64,000 nucleotides of DNA, from contig BSBM01001025.1 of the NCBI GenBank assembly GCA_027924585.1, positions 186,001 to 250,000 on the forward strand, in the 5' to 3' direction. Under the pieces are notes generated by a model. It did no database searches and was not told the origin of the DNA. It saw nothing but the letters and a program-made list of their open reading frames with translations. Shown here piece after piece: positions 10,695 to 21,433 of this stretch. The first letter of the stretch is position 1, and every line of letters begins with the position of its first letter. The translations under genes were made by a program, and so were the position numbers. Origin of the DNA: Larix kaempferi. Its lineage: Eukaryota; Streptophyta; Pinopsida; Pinales; Pinaceae.

Positions 10695-11846
10695 ATGATT
10701 GGAGTACTCTTCAGGAAGAATTATGATGGCATTTATCTCAGATGTTTAGAAAAGGATGACGCTATTAATGTGATCAAGGAACTACATGACGGACCTGCCG
10801 GAGGACATTATTCTGGGGTCACTACAGCCCACAAAATTCTTAGAGCAGGGTACTATTGGCCTACTCTCTTCAGAGACTCCCACGCTTATGTCAAGAATTG
10901 TGATGTATGCCAAAGAAGCACTGGAAAGCTACCTAAAGCAGTAGGCCCTTTGTAGCCAGTTATCATTACCAAACCATTCGAGCAATGGGGCATAGATATA
11001 ATTGGGGAAATAAACCCCAACTCTTCGCTACAACATCGGTACATTATGACCACTACATATTATTTTATGAGATGGGTGGAAGCTGTTCCCCTAAAGAAAG
11101 CTAATGAAGACACGGTCATCAGCTTCTTGGAAGAGAATATCATAACCAGGTTTGGGGTTCCAATTTCCCTAGTTTTTGATAATGCACCTTATTTTTCATC
11201 AATAAAGATTAACGAATTCGCTTTTGAAAGGGGAATCAAATTACATTACTCAGTGAATTATTACCCTCAGGGAAATGGTTTAGCTGAATCAACCAATAAA
11301 AACCTCATTCGAATCCTGAAAAAGACCGTGATCGAAAATCAAAGGAGCTGGAACACATCCCTCCATAACGCTCTATGGGAAGATAGGGTAACACCTAAAG
11401 ATGCCTTAGGATCCTCTCCCTTCAACCTGGTCTATGGAAAAGAAGCCATTCTCCCGCCGAACGTATTACTCCCCTCCTTGAAGTTAGCCCAATCCTCTCG
11501 AGGGACCAGCAGTCAAGCGTTACCATCTAGAATTGATACTCTAATAAAACTGGAAGAGTCAAGGGAAAGGGCCAAAGAACGTTTTCATCATCACCAAGAC
11601 ATTGTCAAATGATGGTTTGATAAAAGAAAATCTGAGAGGAGAACTTTCGATGTAGGGAACTTAGTCCTCAAGTGGGATCACCAACACGACGGTAAGGGAA
11701 TGCATACAAAATTTCAGCACCTATGGCTCGGTCCTTTTCAAATTTCTGAGAAGTTGGGCCCATCAACCTATAAAGTGAAAGACCTACAAGGAGAGGAACT
11801 AAACCTTCCTCTCAATGGCCTCGCTTTAAAGCAGTACTTTGCATAA
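10695..11846 (+). pseudogene. G1 integrase
   Basis: The HHCC zinc finger is complete (ELHDGPAGGHYSG ... NCDVCQRS, about 10780-10920). The catalytic core retains its three acidic residues: Asp in WGIDIIG, Asp in VFDNAPYF, and Glu in GNGLAES, with 35 residues between the last two. The C-terminal module (VLKWDHQHDGKG ... GPFQISEKLGPSTYKV) resembles the GPY/F domain and ends at 11846 with no chromodomain. Stops at 10953 and 11610 interrupt it. Integrase inserts the cDNA into host chromatin. Confidence 0.85.
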
Positions 11847-13090
11847 ACCTCTGCAGGTTTTATACATAAATAAAGCACGCTTTCTCTCTTTTGGTTTCTC
11901 TTTGTTGCTTTTGCTTTGTTTTAGTTTTCTTTAAGATTGCCTTCAGCGGCTAGTCATTTTATTCTTTTCTCATTTCGCTTTTAATAAAGCCGAAACTTCA
12001 ATCATGGTGTAGCTAGATGAATGAGACTCCAAAAACTCAGACATCATCAGAAGCTCACAAATAAGTGGAATGCATATTCGAAACCTCACCTTCAATGGTC
12101 AGTATCCTGGAATGCATTAGTTCTCCTTCTTGATTGGTCTAAGTAACCCCAGTCAAATAACTAAGACCCAACATTTCCTTTTGACTATCTCAGGGCCTAC
12201 TCACCCCAATAATAATAACTGTCTTAAGAAGTTGACTATGGTTGGACCCATGGAGAGGAAGCATGTCTCACAGGTATATGGTAATTAAAATGATCCCATG
12301 CTCCAAGTAAAGCCCAAAGGCACATATTAAAGAGTCTGGTTTCTAGAAATTCTTGCCTCAATTTAAGCATGGTTGAGAAAATAACAGTAAGCTCGAGGAA
12401 GCTGAAGGAAGTTGTCTAATAAACCATCCCAGCAAAGTTCTTCTCCATCTGTGAATCATGGAATCTAATCTTCTATTCACACAAAAGGACGTTATGGATT
12501 GAAGAACTTTTATCTAAATCTCGAAAGCAGAAGAAATGTATTTCTGGAAGACTCAAAATGGCTAAAGCCAGAAATTAAAGAAACATCCAAAATGATGTGA
12601 GAGCATGGGAATGAGGAACAAATGAATGTCCCTGTGAGATCTTGCCACAATCCAGTGGATTCCTATACCTTTGAACTTCTGAAAGACGACCTTTTCTTAA
12701 AACTCCCGGTTTGGCCCTAAGAGATTTTTAAAGAAAGCTGAGTCAAAAGTTACCCTTCCACCTTATCACAAACAAGGGAAGAGCTATCAATGCATCCTTC
12801 AAAACTGAACTATGAAGACCTCCGGTTTTCACATGTAATCAACACTTTGAGAATTTTCTGACTTCAGATGGGTCTGTTTCAGAGATCTGTGTTCACCAGT
12901 GAATCGCCATTTGTTGTTGAAACAACTAACCCCCCCTTAGATTTTGAAAAAATATTGGGGACCCTCCTTCTTTTTACGATCGCCTCTAAAAGTTTTTCTG
13001 CACCTTTTAGGCATCCTGTTACTTAGTTTCAATCTTAAACTTGCCTTAGAAATTTTTGAGTTATGTCCTTTGACTAAACAAACTCAGCCT
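11847..13090 (+). other. G1 3' untranslated region; no gene seen
   Basis: About 1.2 kb without a convincing ORF between the pol stop and the 3' LTR. AATAAA-like motifs lie at about 11868 and 11982. A ttggggaccctcc stretch near 12954 may belong to the polypurine/3' LTR junction, but I could not find an unambiguous purine tract followed by TG, so the LTR start is unresolved. Confidence 0.5.
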
Positions 13091-13104
13091 TTTGGCCCGC
13101 AATA

Positions 13105-13556
13105 GCGGAAAATTTGAGCTAACTTTTCCAAAATAGTGGAGGAGTTGGCCTAAGTCTTCCGAAACCGCGGAAGGAAAAACCTCAAGTCGGTCCGAAGTGG
13201 AAAAAGTTAACTTAGATCCTTCGAAGGAACAGAACATTTAATTAAACAAGATCGCAGCAGAGCGAACTCATCAAAACCTTCTGCTACAGCGGAAGATTTC
13301 TTTTAACTCCTCTGCATGCGCCGGAAATGCAACATTTTTTTCTTTCGGAAGGACTCATCCATTACTTCCGCACCGACAAAGCCTTGGCGTTTCAGAAGAG
13401 TTTGGATAACTTTCCCGCGGAAGTGGAAGCTTTCATTTAGATCCGCTGTGACACATGAGCCATTCGCGGAAGCACTCACACAACTCTCTCGCAACGGCAG
13501 AATGTTTTCGCTTTTTCTTCCTGCGTGAGTCAGAAGCGTTGGTATAAACCTTCCGC
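13105..13556 (+). promoter_or_regulatory. Cluster of GCGGAA/TTCCGC motifs upstream of the G1 LTR TATA box
   Basis: Exact GCGGAA or TTCCGC hexamers occur at 13105, 13167, 13289, 13366, 13417, 13466 and 13551, with further one-mismatch copies (ccggaa, tcggaa, gtggaa). TTTCCCGC at 13411-13418 matches the E2F-site consensus. About 0.2 exact hits would be expected in 450 bp. The cluster ends roughly 115 bp before the TATA box, where enhancer-like LTR elements usually lie. Confidence 0.55.
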
Positions 13557-13670
13557 TTTTGACGGTCGCATTTATGGAAAAAAGTTTTGACATGACCCGA
13601 CCGTACGTAGGCTTAATACCCATTTAATGGCCTGCACCAACCTCATTAAGGTTTTACACGCGCCAATTCA

Positions 13671-13679
13671 TATATATAT
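13671..13679 (+). promoter_or_regulatory. TATA box of the G1 3' LTR
   Basis: TATATATAT preceded by a gcgccaatt (CCAAT-like) stretch. It lies about 660 bp upstream of the ORF1 ATG. It would drive both genomic RNA and, from the same start, an ORF1 message. Confidence 0.5.
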
Positions 13680-13696
13680 GGGCGAGACCCCGTTAC

Positions 13697-14335
13697 CTTG
13701 TCATTTGTTTTCATCGCTCATAGGATCTACCCATTCCATTTGAACATCCAAGCACACCTATCATCGTATGGAGGCTTACATCCACAGTTTGATCGATAGT
13801 CGTTGGCGTCACGCATTAAGATTTCCAAGTAAGTATATTCACCTGCTCTGTAGGGCGTATAGGCCTTCTCACAATGATAGCTCATTGCTTCATTTTGATT
13901 GTTCTTTACCACAACGTTTTCCCGGAACCCTTTTTCCGACCCTTTTGCGCACCTAACGCAGAGTATCATGTTGTCTAGTCTTACCTCCTCAACCACGGTC
14001 CCGTTAATATGGTGATCCTGTCTTTTTCATAGGGCATTGTTTTTCTTGGTCTCAGTCATTACGTGTTGACATATTCCGCGCCCGTGCACCGGTCGGCATC
14101 CTAAAGACTTGAACACCCAAACCAACCTTGATCTTGTAACCATCAATTCTCCAGTACACAAGCCATAAGGATATCCTGATTAATGTTTTCACGTTTTCTT
14201 CCTGTTGCATTTACATGAGAAAGGAACATGTTCAAAAATATTCTTTTTAAGATGATCTACAGGTATTAGTTTGAATTTGTAAAACACTATGTCATGCATG
14301 CTCATTCACGACAATTACTGTACAGGATTCTCATT
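13697..14335 (+). other. ORF1 5' leader inside the G1 LTR; no gene seen
   Basis: About 640 bp between the putative transcription start and the ORF1 ATG. Short open frames on both strands show no recognisable motif. A pyrimidine-rich stretch ending in acag at about 14325 could be a splice acceptor close to the ATG, but nothing confirms it. Confidence 0.35.
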
Positions 14336-17300
14336 ATGGAAAAAGGTGGCAAGAGGAGGATGAAAGCGATCGAGGAGAGCTCCAGACTGGAGACGATGTT
14401 TCAGGACACCAAATGCACTACAAACGTGCCTCCGGAAGTGAACTGGGGTGATGTCTACCGTATGATAAGGGATCAAGACTTTCCGGAAGCTCTCCTTGAG
14501 GAAGAATGCTTGTATCAAAGCATCTGGACCTCTTGTATATCCAAAGCAAGCACACGTCCATAACTATTCCCATGTTCAGAGGTGATCAGATGGGTGATGC
14601 AGCATGCCAACCCTGAAACCAGAGTCACAGCAGACAGCACGGGTAATTCCTTCGCCTCATTTCACCCATCCTACATTGCAACAACTTACAAACTACCCAA
14701 ATCACAACATCGACTAAATGATGCATGGTTGTAGGAGATCAATATGGATAATTTAGACATGGCAAGAAGGATGTTAATTACGGCCAAGCAAATCAGGAAA
14801 AAGGACAGTGAGGAATATGAAGTTCAGAATCTGAGGCCTCCCTTCAAACGGATTGCTCTCATGCTAAGAAGAATCTTCGGGAGGCCCGACGGGACAATGT
14901 TCAAGCTACAATGTGTCTTGATCATCCATTATGTGGCATTTAGAGGTACAATATTCAATTGGGATGACATTCTCCCAGACAGCCTGACGTCAGCAATAAC
15001 AATGGCTAAAGAAGGGCTAGAGGAAAGAAGGGCCGAATTCTATATGGCTTCATATCTCATAGATTTGTAATGTGGCAAAGTGTCTTTTTCCCAAGTTTGG
15101 ATGCATGTGGATTCCGGTAGAAGGTCCAGTATTCCTTGCCTATAAAATATTTTGGGCGCAGAATTACAAGAGGGACTAGAAGCTCATCTGCGAGGATTTC
15201 ATCATGCCTCTTTATGAAATGATATTCCATGAAGAACCAAATTGTCTATCGGAGAACGCCATGGAAGCCTTGGAAAAATATGGTGATTTCTATTTCTCTC
15301 CGAAAGGTACTTACATAAGAATGTATGGACGTTCTAAAGCACCATATATGCTTATGAAGTATGCTATAGATTACATAGTCCATAAGGAAATGGTCAGGTA
15401 GGTCTTCATTGACGGAATGGATAACACTTTGTACAAGGCCAAAAAATCCACCTTTCCCCCCTTACACTTTCATGTTGGCTCCTACAAGTTCGCAGGAATC
15501 ATGACTGTAAAGGATTTTGTTGCAAAATTGAAGAGTTTCCAGTTTGGAGAAAGGATTTTCCACAGGAACGATCGACAAGGCAAAGTTGCGCAGCATTGCA
15601 AAGAGCACTCTACTCCCTGCGAATATGCCAATTTTTATGATCCTCAGGAAAAACCATATAGGGGAATCAACAATACATCCAAGCTACATATTTGTCAGGT
15701 AAGGAAAGGAGGAGCCAGCTCAAGCTCCCAGGCTCCCTCTGAAGAAGAGCTGAAGCTTTTGGAACACGCAAAGAAGATCCAAGAAGATAAATTAAGAGAA
15801 GAAGAAAATTTGAAGATCCAAGCAGCTGAAGTTGAGGCAGAGGCAAAGAGAAAATGAGAGGAAGAAAGAATTAGGCTGGAAACTAATGCTAAGCAGGAAG
15901 AAGAGAACAAAAGAAAGAAGGAGCAAGAGGTAGAGGAAAAGAGGAAGGAAGAAGAAGAAAAGAAATCCCAAGAAGAGATTGACCCCAAAAGCTCAGACCT
16001 GCAAAACTTGGATATGGACTCTCCCATAAGGGATCTACCCATTGTCTCATTCACACCTTATAAAGGAAACACAGTTTCCAATTGGGTAAATTTTGCTTAC
16101 AACAAGAAGAGGAAGACCATTGTCAAGGAAGCAGGTTCCAAACTGAAAAGACCGTTTCGGCCTGACATTGTCACCACACATGAGACTACGGTCATGCAGA
16201 ACACAGAAGAAGCTGCTAGACTTATGGCATCTATCTCTATAGCCGCTGTTAAAACAACCGCAGATAATGTTAATATATTGGGAGATAAGTTGGATAAAGA
16301 AAAGGGGAGGGCGCACCAACTCCAGGAAGCTTTAGTCAAGGAGTATAACTACACAAATCTAATGATTGAGAAGAATGATGCTCTCACATCCCAAAAGGAA
16401 TATTTAAAAAGAGCACTCCAACGATCAGAGGAAAATGAGAGAGATCTGTCAATACAGGTAAGCACATTAGAAAATGAAAATGCAGAGCTTAAAGGGAAGA
16501 ATTTGAAGCTCGAATCGGATAAATTTGACAACCTTCAAGAGTTAGATGACCTAAAAGAGAGCATTGAAAAATTGCAAGGAGAGAATGAGTCACTGGAGAA
16601 ATAGTTGGAGTTAGCAAACAACAAAATGGGAGATATCATACCCTTCCATAAGCAGGCCTGTGGAATCCTAAAAGAGACTTATGGAGTCAGAGAACTCATA
16701 GCATAAGAGATATACAGACTAAAGACAGTCATGGCCAAAGTCAAGGAAGTAAATGTTGAAGCCACTAGGATCAGGAGGAAAATTTCACGCTTCAGTGGGG
16801 AGATTAAAAGGCATATCGAATGGAGAGAAGGGAAGTCAGGGTTCCCAGCAACCCTTCCCCTTAAGTCTATTGTTGAATACAAGGCAGATATATGCACCCT
16901 AGAGTATTCTAAAGACCGCGGAGTAAAATTGCCCTCCGTAACATCAAAAACTTATGAACAGTGCAATAGTTTATACTCCTGAATCCGGACCACACAAGAA
17001 AACTACCGAATAGCCATACCTCAAAATATAGAAGACTTCCCAGATAAAATACAGTATTTGGCTAATCTAAGTTCAGAGCTCCAGGCAGAAAATGAATATG
17101 TGCAGAAGCTGGACACATTGACAACAGAAGATCAACGCCAATTTATCATCCAAGCTGCTATTCATCAACATAGGCTGGAAGAAAGCCTCCGGATCACTTC
17201 GACTGAAGTAAGCACCTTAGAAGAAGAGTTGGTCAAGCAAAATATATCTCTCATATTTATGAGTCCCCTGATTGGAACAAACATCATAAGGGACACAAAC

Positions 17301-17453
17301 CATTGGGGAATTCACATAGCAGAGGTGGAGAAGGCACTAGCCTCTAGTCAAGCTACTACATCAAAAAGTGGCCCAGCCATCGCAGTGGCTCAAGAGGAGA
17401 CCCCAACAATCCCATAAGCGCCTAAGCCACCAAAGGAGCCAAGTCAAGGATAG
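14336..17453 (+). pseudogene. LTR-borne ORF1, near full length (3' LTR copy)
   Basis: Starts at ATG 14336 (MEKGGKRRM) in the frame that gives VYRMIRDQDFPEALL, EVIRWVMQHANPETRV, the GTIFNWDDIL motif and FYMASYLIDL. It shifts frame once near 15067, then continues in one frame to TAG 17451-17453, about 1040 codons overall. Stops lie at 14561, 14732, 15177, 15399, 15855, 16602, 16704, 16980 and 17415. Where the two LTRs overlap, only the one at 15399 is shared. The N-terminal half is globular and the second half is a charged coiled coil. No catalytic motif is evident. A diverged homologue lies at 54.8-56.0 kb. The function is unknown. Confidence 0.7.
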
Positions 17454-18337
17454 GTCGCGCTCTTCAGCATGCCACATAGATATTCATTTTTATACATACA
17501 TTTGGGATGTTAAAACATTTTTAATTTTGTAACTCTTGTTTTGTAAACATTTAGAATATTTATCTTATGTAACAACAAGCACTACAAGACAAAATAGAGG
17601 AATCTAAACGGTTAGGTTATAGGTGTCAATTCTGGGCACATTTTGTAAAGCTATATATAGCTAATAAGAAGAGAAGGAAAGGACTTTTGGCAGGTGAAAC
17701 TCTTTTCTATTTTGTAAAGGAACTATTTCTGCTACATCAATGAAATCGTTTTGGCCTGTGAAAGCTAGCACGTTATTTTACATGGAGTCTTGTTGATTAA
17801 GCTACTGAACTTTTCTGCAAATTTTCTCATACATTTCCTGTGAGATCTTTCCTGGATTTTATGAATTAATTCTTTGCTGTGGATGGTTTCATGTTCTTAT
17901 GTAAAATTCTTGTGTTAAATGGGTAATCGAATGGTTATATTAATCTGAGTTATCTTAGATCATCTTTCTTTTCTGCTGTAAATGCTCCTTTCAGTTTAAC
18001 AGCTAACTGTGGAATTGTTTTGGTGTATTTTCTAGTGATTTACCCATTCTTTAACTTTGCTCCTTATAAGGATAGATAGGTTAAATTAGTTTAGATTAAT
18101 ATAGATTTATTTACTGCGTGCATTTAGTCTAGGGCACATGCACATCATTTTAAATACAAAATACATAACCGGTGGATCGGGCCGCAACCGATTAAACCAA
18201 CAAATCTTGAAAACCCACAGTAGCCGGAACCGTTGACCAAAAGGATTCCCCACACCAAACGGTGAGCGATCTAATTGGGATTGTTTACTGGGGAGAATCC
18301 CTAGCTGATTGATGCAGCGACATTCGAGGCATCAACA
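17454..18337 (+). other. LTR sequence downstream of ORF1 in the 3' LTR
   Basis: Matches 5169-5739 of the 5' LTR apart from an additional segment of about 310 bp (about 17797-18108) that the 5' copy lacks. Non-coding. It ends at the LTR terminus, followed by aaggt, the candidate right target duplication; the partner is outside the window. Confidence 0.6.
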
Positions 18338-18340
18338 AGG

Positions 18341-20211
18341 TGTGTTTCTCTTTCTTTGGCTTGACTCTCCTGACTTTCCCTCGGAGTTGTATTCTCGTAC
18401 CAAGTCCTGCTGAACTTGTTCTATCTTTGCGATGATGCTTTTAGCTCTAAAAGGTTCTAGATGAGGTTTTCCTGGACCTCTTCTCTTTTGATATCCTTCA
18501 GAGAAAGCGTTTCTTCTAGATTGTCACTGACTCATGTTGCTTTTCTTTTGTAGTCATCCGCATGCAACTGTTCTTCTCTCGGTGGTCTGCTTGGTTTATG
18601 TTTATTTTGGTGCCCTTTTTCCAGCACTTCGCTTTCAAGGTCCTTCCTTTTTTCTCCGTACTGCACCTCAGCAGTTCCTTTTTGACTTCCTTCATTTCCT
18701 GTTTCTTTGTCTTGCACGGTGGCCGCCTCTTCCCTATTCTGCAGATATTTAGCCTTGCTTTCGTCTGATGTGGTGTTGATCTCTACCGGCGAGTCAACCT
18801 TCCATTCCTACTACCAGTATTCCATGATCAACTCAATCTCCACTGCATCGAGCTGGTACAACCCTTCGAACCATTTTGGGTTTTTCTTTTCATCCCTTGG
18901 CTGAATGTATATAAAATGAAGGTCAACTTTAAATATGAGTTTGTGGATATATGCAGTCATTACATCCTTCGCAATGCGCGGAGTGCACTGAATAACATCG
19001 CACATCTGCTCATAGTAGGTGAACATATGCTCATTGTTCATGCGTTGTCTATCTGACTTCGCATTTTCCCACATATTGGCATGTTTGGTTCCTTGGGAAT
19101 ATGCCATGATAACTGGAACATACTGGTCATAGAGTGGCTCTTTCAAACCCATAAATGTGATCAGTACTAGCAACCAGCTATAGTGGAAAGGGTTTCCACT
19201 TTCTTGAGTCTCTTGGACATCATCTAAGAACTCATTTAAAAAATAACTAGACCAATTGTATGTAGTACCATCATTAGCTTTCGCAGCTACGGACACTGCG
19301 GCAGTTAACACCTCTGACTGTCTTCATTTTCACAAAAAAATCCCTTCCAATAGCTGGACTGTGAAGTGCGTGGCTTCATCCTTGATCCTTGCTGTGATAT
19401 ACCCTTGACTTCCCTTCTGTAATTTGAACTCTTCTTTCATGCGCTTCGCGAGCTCCTTATCTTTATTTTTTACCACGAAATCCGCTGCGGGATCAACACC
19501 TCACTTACTGAGATCCGTGATTCAGTGAATTAGGTCGATATTGACATCGACTTTCTGGTCTAGCCATAAATATCCTTGGTGCGTGCACAATAGAAAAGTT
19601 CACACCACTGCAGTGAGCTCAAGACTTCGCTCAAAGTTTGGGATACGAAGAAGGTTTGGAAACCCTAATGGTACTATCGCGATGAGCCAATCTTGCACAT
19701 GAAGGGTGGACTGTTTTGTGTGCTCATCAGTCTTTCAGAACACGTATTGGTCAGGATGAAACTGGAGGTACTTCAGATGCTATGGATCCTTTGCCTCTAG
19801 CAGATCATGATCCAAGAATTTGCAATTTTGGATCTTGCTAATAAAATTCTCACGAATGCGCACATGGCTCGAGATTGGCGGCAGTGTAATCTCATACTGA
19901 GCATTCCTCACAAGATTAATAGGTGGTGCATCATCTCTTCGTAGAGGGATGTATTCGGGTCTGAGGTGGATCAGCCTATCATGAGACGGTTCCTGCGGAC
20001 GTTGCTTCTTCATACCTCCTTCCTTCAGGTTCTCTAGTTTAGTGCCCGGTCCCTTATCCTTCCGTTTTGCTTCTACTATGTTGCACGGTGAGCTTCTTGA
20101 TGAGGCACCTCTTTCTGGAACAGGTTTCTTCGAGGGTGTTCACATTAATCCCTCGATCCCAGTCTTCTTAAACTATCTCACTACCTCGTCTAGAGTCGAC
20201 TGCTCAAACAT
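18341..20211 (-). pseudogene. Minus-strand ORF1-like retroelement protein, single frame with many stops
   Basis: Reading leftward from ATG 20211-20209 (MFEQSTLDEVV), one frame extends about 620 codons to the G1 junction with no frameshift but about a dozen stops. Open stretches are 20013-19780, 19311-18811 and 18717-18532. The longest includes NDGTTYNWSSYFLNEFLDD and ends FEGLYQLDAVEIELIMEYW; the C-terminal part is Glu/Lys-rich. The GT.(F/Y)NW motif, the following spacing and the acidic-basic tail resemble ORF1 of G1 (GTIFNWDDIL...), so I infer a distant relative, probably also LTR- or leader-encoded. G1 has truncated it at 18337. Not a characterised family to me. Confidence 0.5.
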
Positions 20212-20311
20212 TCACTTGCAAATCACTCGTTTTCTTGCTGGTAAAAACTCAGAATTTACTTGCGGTAAAAATGGAAAATCATGGTAAAGTCGACGAGTAT
20301 GCGCTTAGAGC

Positions 20312-20320
20312 TATTTATAG
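20312..20320 (-). promoter_or_regulatory. TATA box for the minus-strand ORF1-like gene
   Basis: TATAAATAG on the minus strand, 100 bp upstream of the ATG at 20211. The proposed chromovirus LTR end at 20327 lies just beyond it, so upstream promoter sequence has been displaced. Confidence 0.5.
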
Positions 20321-20326
20321 GAGCAG

Positions 20327-20860
20327 TGTCACGTCCCCTTCCATCAATCCAGTGCAAGGGAGGAAACATGACCAAACATACCGGGCTTATTTGATAATCT
20401 CAGCCCCATACATTACTAAGAAATTCATAATAAATAAAAACTTATGTGTGCAAATTCATACTCAATATAAACACAACGGAATTAAATCATATTTGCACAC
20501 ACACAATTGTAATGCATCATCATATCTATCACAAGTAGATGATGATTCAATATGCAGAGAATCAATCCCCTTCCCATGCTATGCATAGGATTCATATCGA
20601 TTCCATTAACATTAATAATTATCATTCAGAACTAAGACATTGCAGAACACAGAATGTATATAATTTAAACACAGAGAACACTTATTTGTGAGATGAAGCT
20701 GTCCAAACAGCTGACTATGTGAGAGAAACATTCCACCCAACCATAGATCTTTGTCCAGCCTATATTCTTTCAGCTGAGAGATCACCCCCGAGTTGGGTTG
20801 TGTATCCACTAAGGAGGAACTAAATGGGCTCACTCACAGCCATGGTTTCACTCAACAACT
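20327..20860 (-). repeat. Chromovirus 3' LTR, distal fragment
   Basis: Minus-strand LTR piece whose outer end reads ...GGGGACGTGACA (plus: tgtcacgtcccc at 20327). It is separated from the rest of the LTR by insertion of C2 at 20861 (TSD CAACT 20856-20860). The outer boundary is inferred from the TG/CA pair with the LTR start at 36333; no flanking duplication can be tested. Confidence 0.4.
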
Positions 20861-21421
20861 TGTTGATGTATATGTAACTTCGGAATGTATTTCACCTATG
20901 TATGTATATTGTACTCCTATAGAGATGTGTTATTCCTCTATAAGGAAGTGTTGTCAATTGTATTGACAAGTGTCGCAAGTGTCGTAACTTGCTAATGGGT
21001 TATTAGGCCACCATGTGTGGGGTCGGCCCTGATTAAGTTAACCATGGGTTATTATGCTAAGCTAGACAAGTCAGCCCCATATGTTTATTGGGTAGTCAAG
21101 ACAAGTATACATAGAGATCGGGAGATCTCTATTTTGATCATCTCATTACTCACTCTTCCATCACTCGGAAAGTGGCGCACATGTGAGGAGGAGGATCAGC
21201 TTCTAGGAGAAGACTATCTCTTGTACTTTGGTTGTATCATTTCTCTTTCTATCTCTGAGGAAGTTGCGGGGTTTTTCACCTTCTTGATTTTCCCTGGTGA
21301 AACTCTGTGTGTCTTGTGTGCTTGCATTATTGTGTCCATGATTGATATGCTGTAGATATTATGTACATTTTATTCTCTTAGTTAAGATCTTAGATCAGAT
21401 TGAAAATTATGAAAAATAACA
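20861..21421 (+). repeat. C2 5' LTR (561 bp)
   Basis: Begins TGTTGATGTATATGTAAC and ends AAATAACA, followed directly by the PBS. Preceded by TSD CAACT. Confidence 0.9.
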
Positions 21422-21433
21422 TGGTATCAGAGC
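21422..21433 (+). other. Primer binding site of C2
   Basis: TGGTATCAGAGC, complementary to initiator tRNA-Met, directly after the LTR. Confidence 0.9.

Larger units (their letters stand above)
5772..11846 (+). pseudogene. G1 gag-pol polyprotein, single frame with 12 internal stops
   Basis: One reading frame runs from ATG 5772 (MASGKDSF) to TAA 11844-11846, about 2024 codons, without a single frameshift. The order is Gag, CHHC-type finger, protease, extra RNase H, reverse transcriptase, Ty3-type RNase H, integrase. Internal stops begin at 5895, 6501, 6993, 8262, 8361, 8646, 8652, 9891, 9903, 10644, 10953 and 11610. Several look like CGA-to-TGA, CAG-to-TAG or TGG-to-TAG changes. Catalytic residues in all enzymatic domains are still present, so decay is by point nonsense rather than rearrangement. 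The domain order and sequence fit the Tat/Ogre side of plant Ty3/gypsy. The element cannot make a full polyprotein now. Confidence 0.9.
13091..18337 (+). repeat. 3' LTR of G1 (left boundary approximate)
   Basis: The right end at 18337 (gcatcaaca) is where similarity with the 5' LTR stops. The left end is placed only approximately: it must lie upstream of the promoter at 13671, and I see no clear polypurine tract. The LTR is therefore at least about 4.5 kb and contains, in order, a promoter region, ORF1 (14336-17453) and 0.9 kb of non-coding sequence. Multi-kilobase LTRs are known for Ogre-type elements, but a long ORF inside the LTR is unusual. Confidence 0.6.

Noticed and set aside
14315-14518. 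Minus-strand ORF opposite G1 ORF1
   Set aside because: It mirrors the ORF1 coding strand and has no motif. Similar shadow ORFs lie opposite most Gag and Pol segments.
14643-14734. GT...AG intron inside G1 ORF1
   Set aside because: The donor would break the frame, whereas reading straight through stays in one frame with a single stop at 14732. A nonsense change is simpler.
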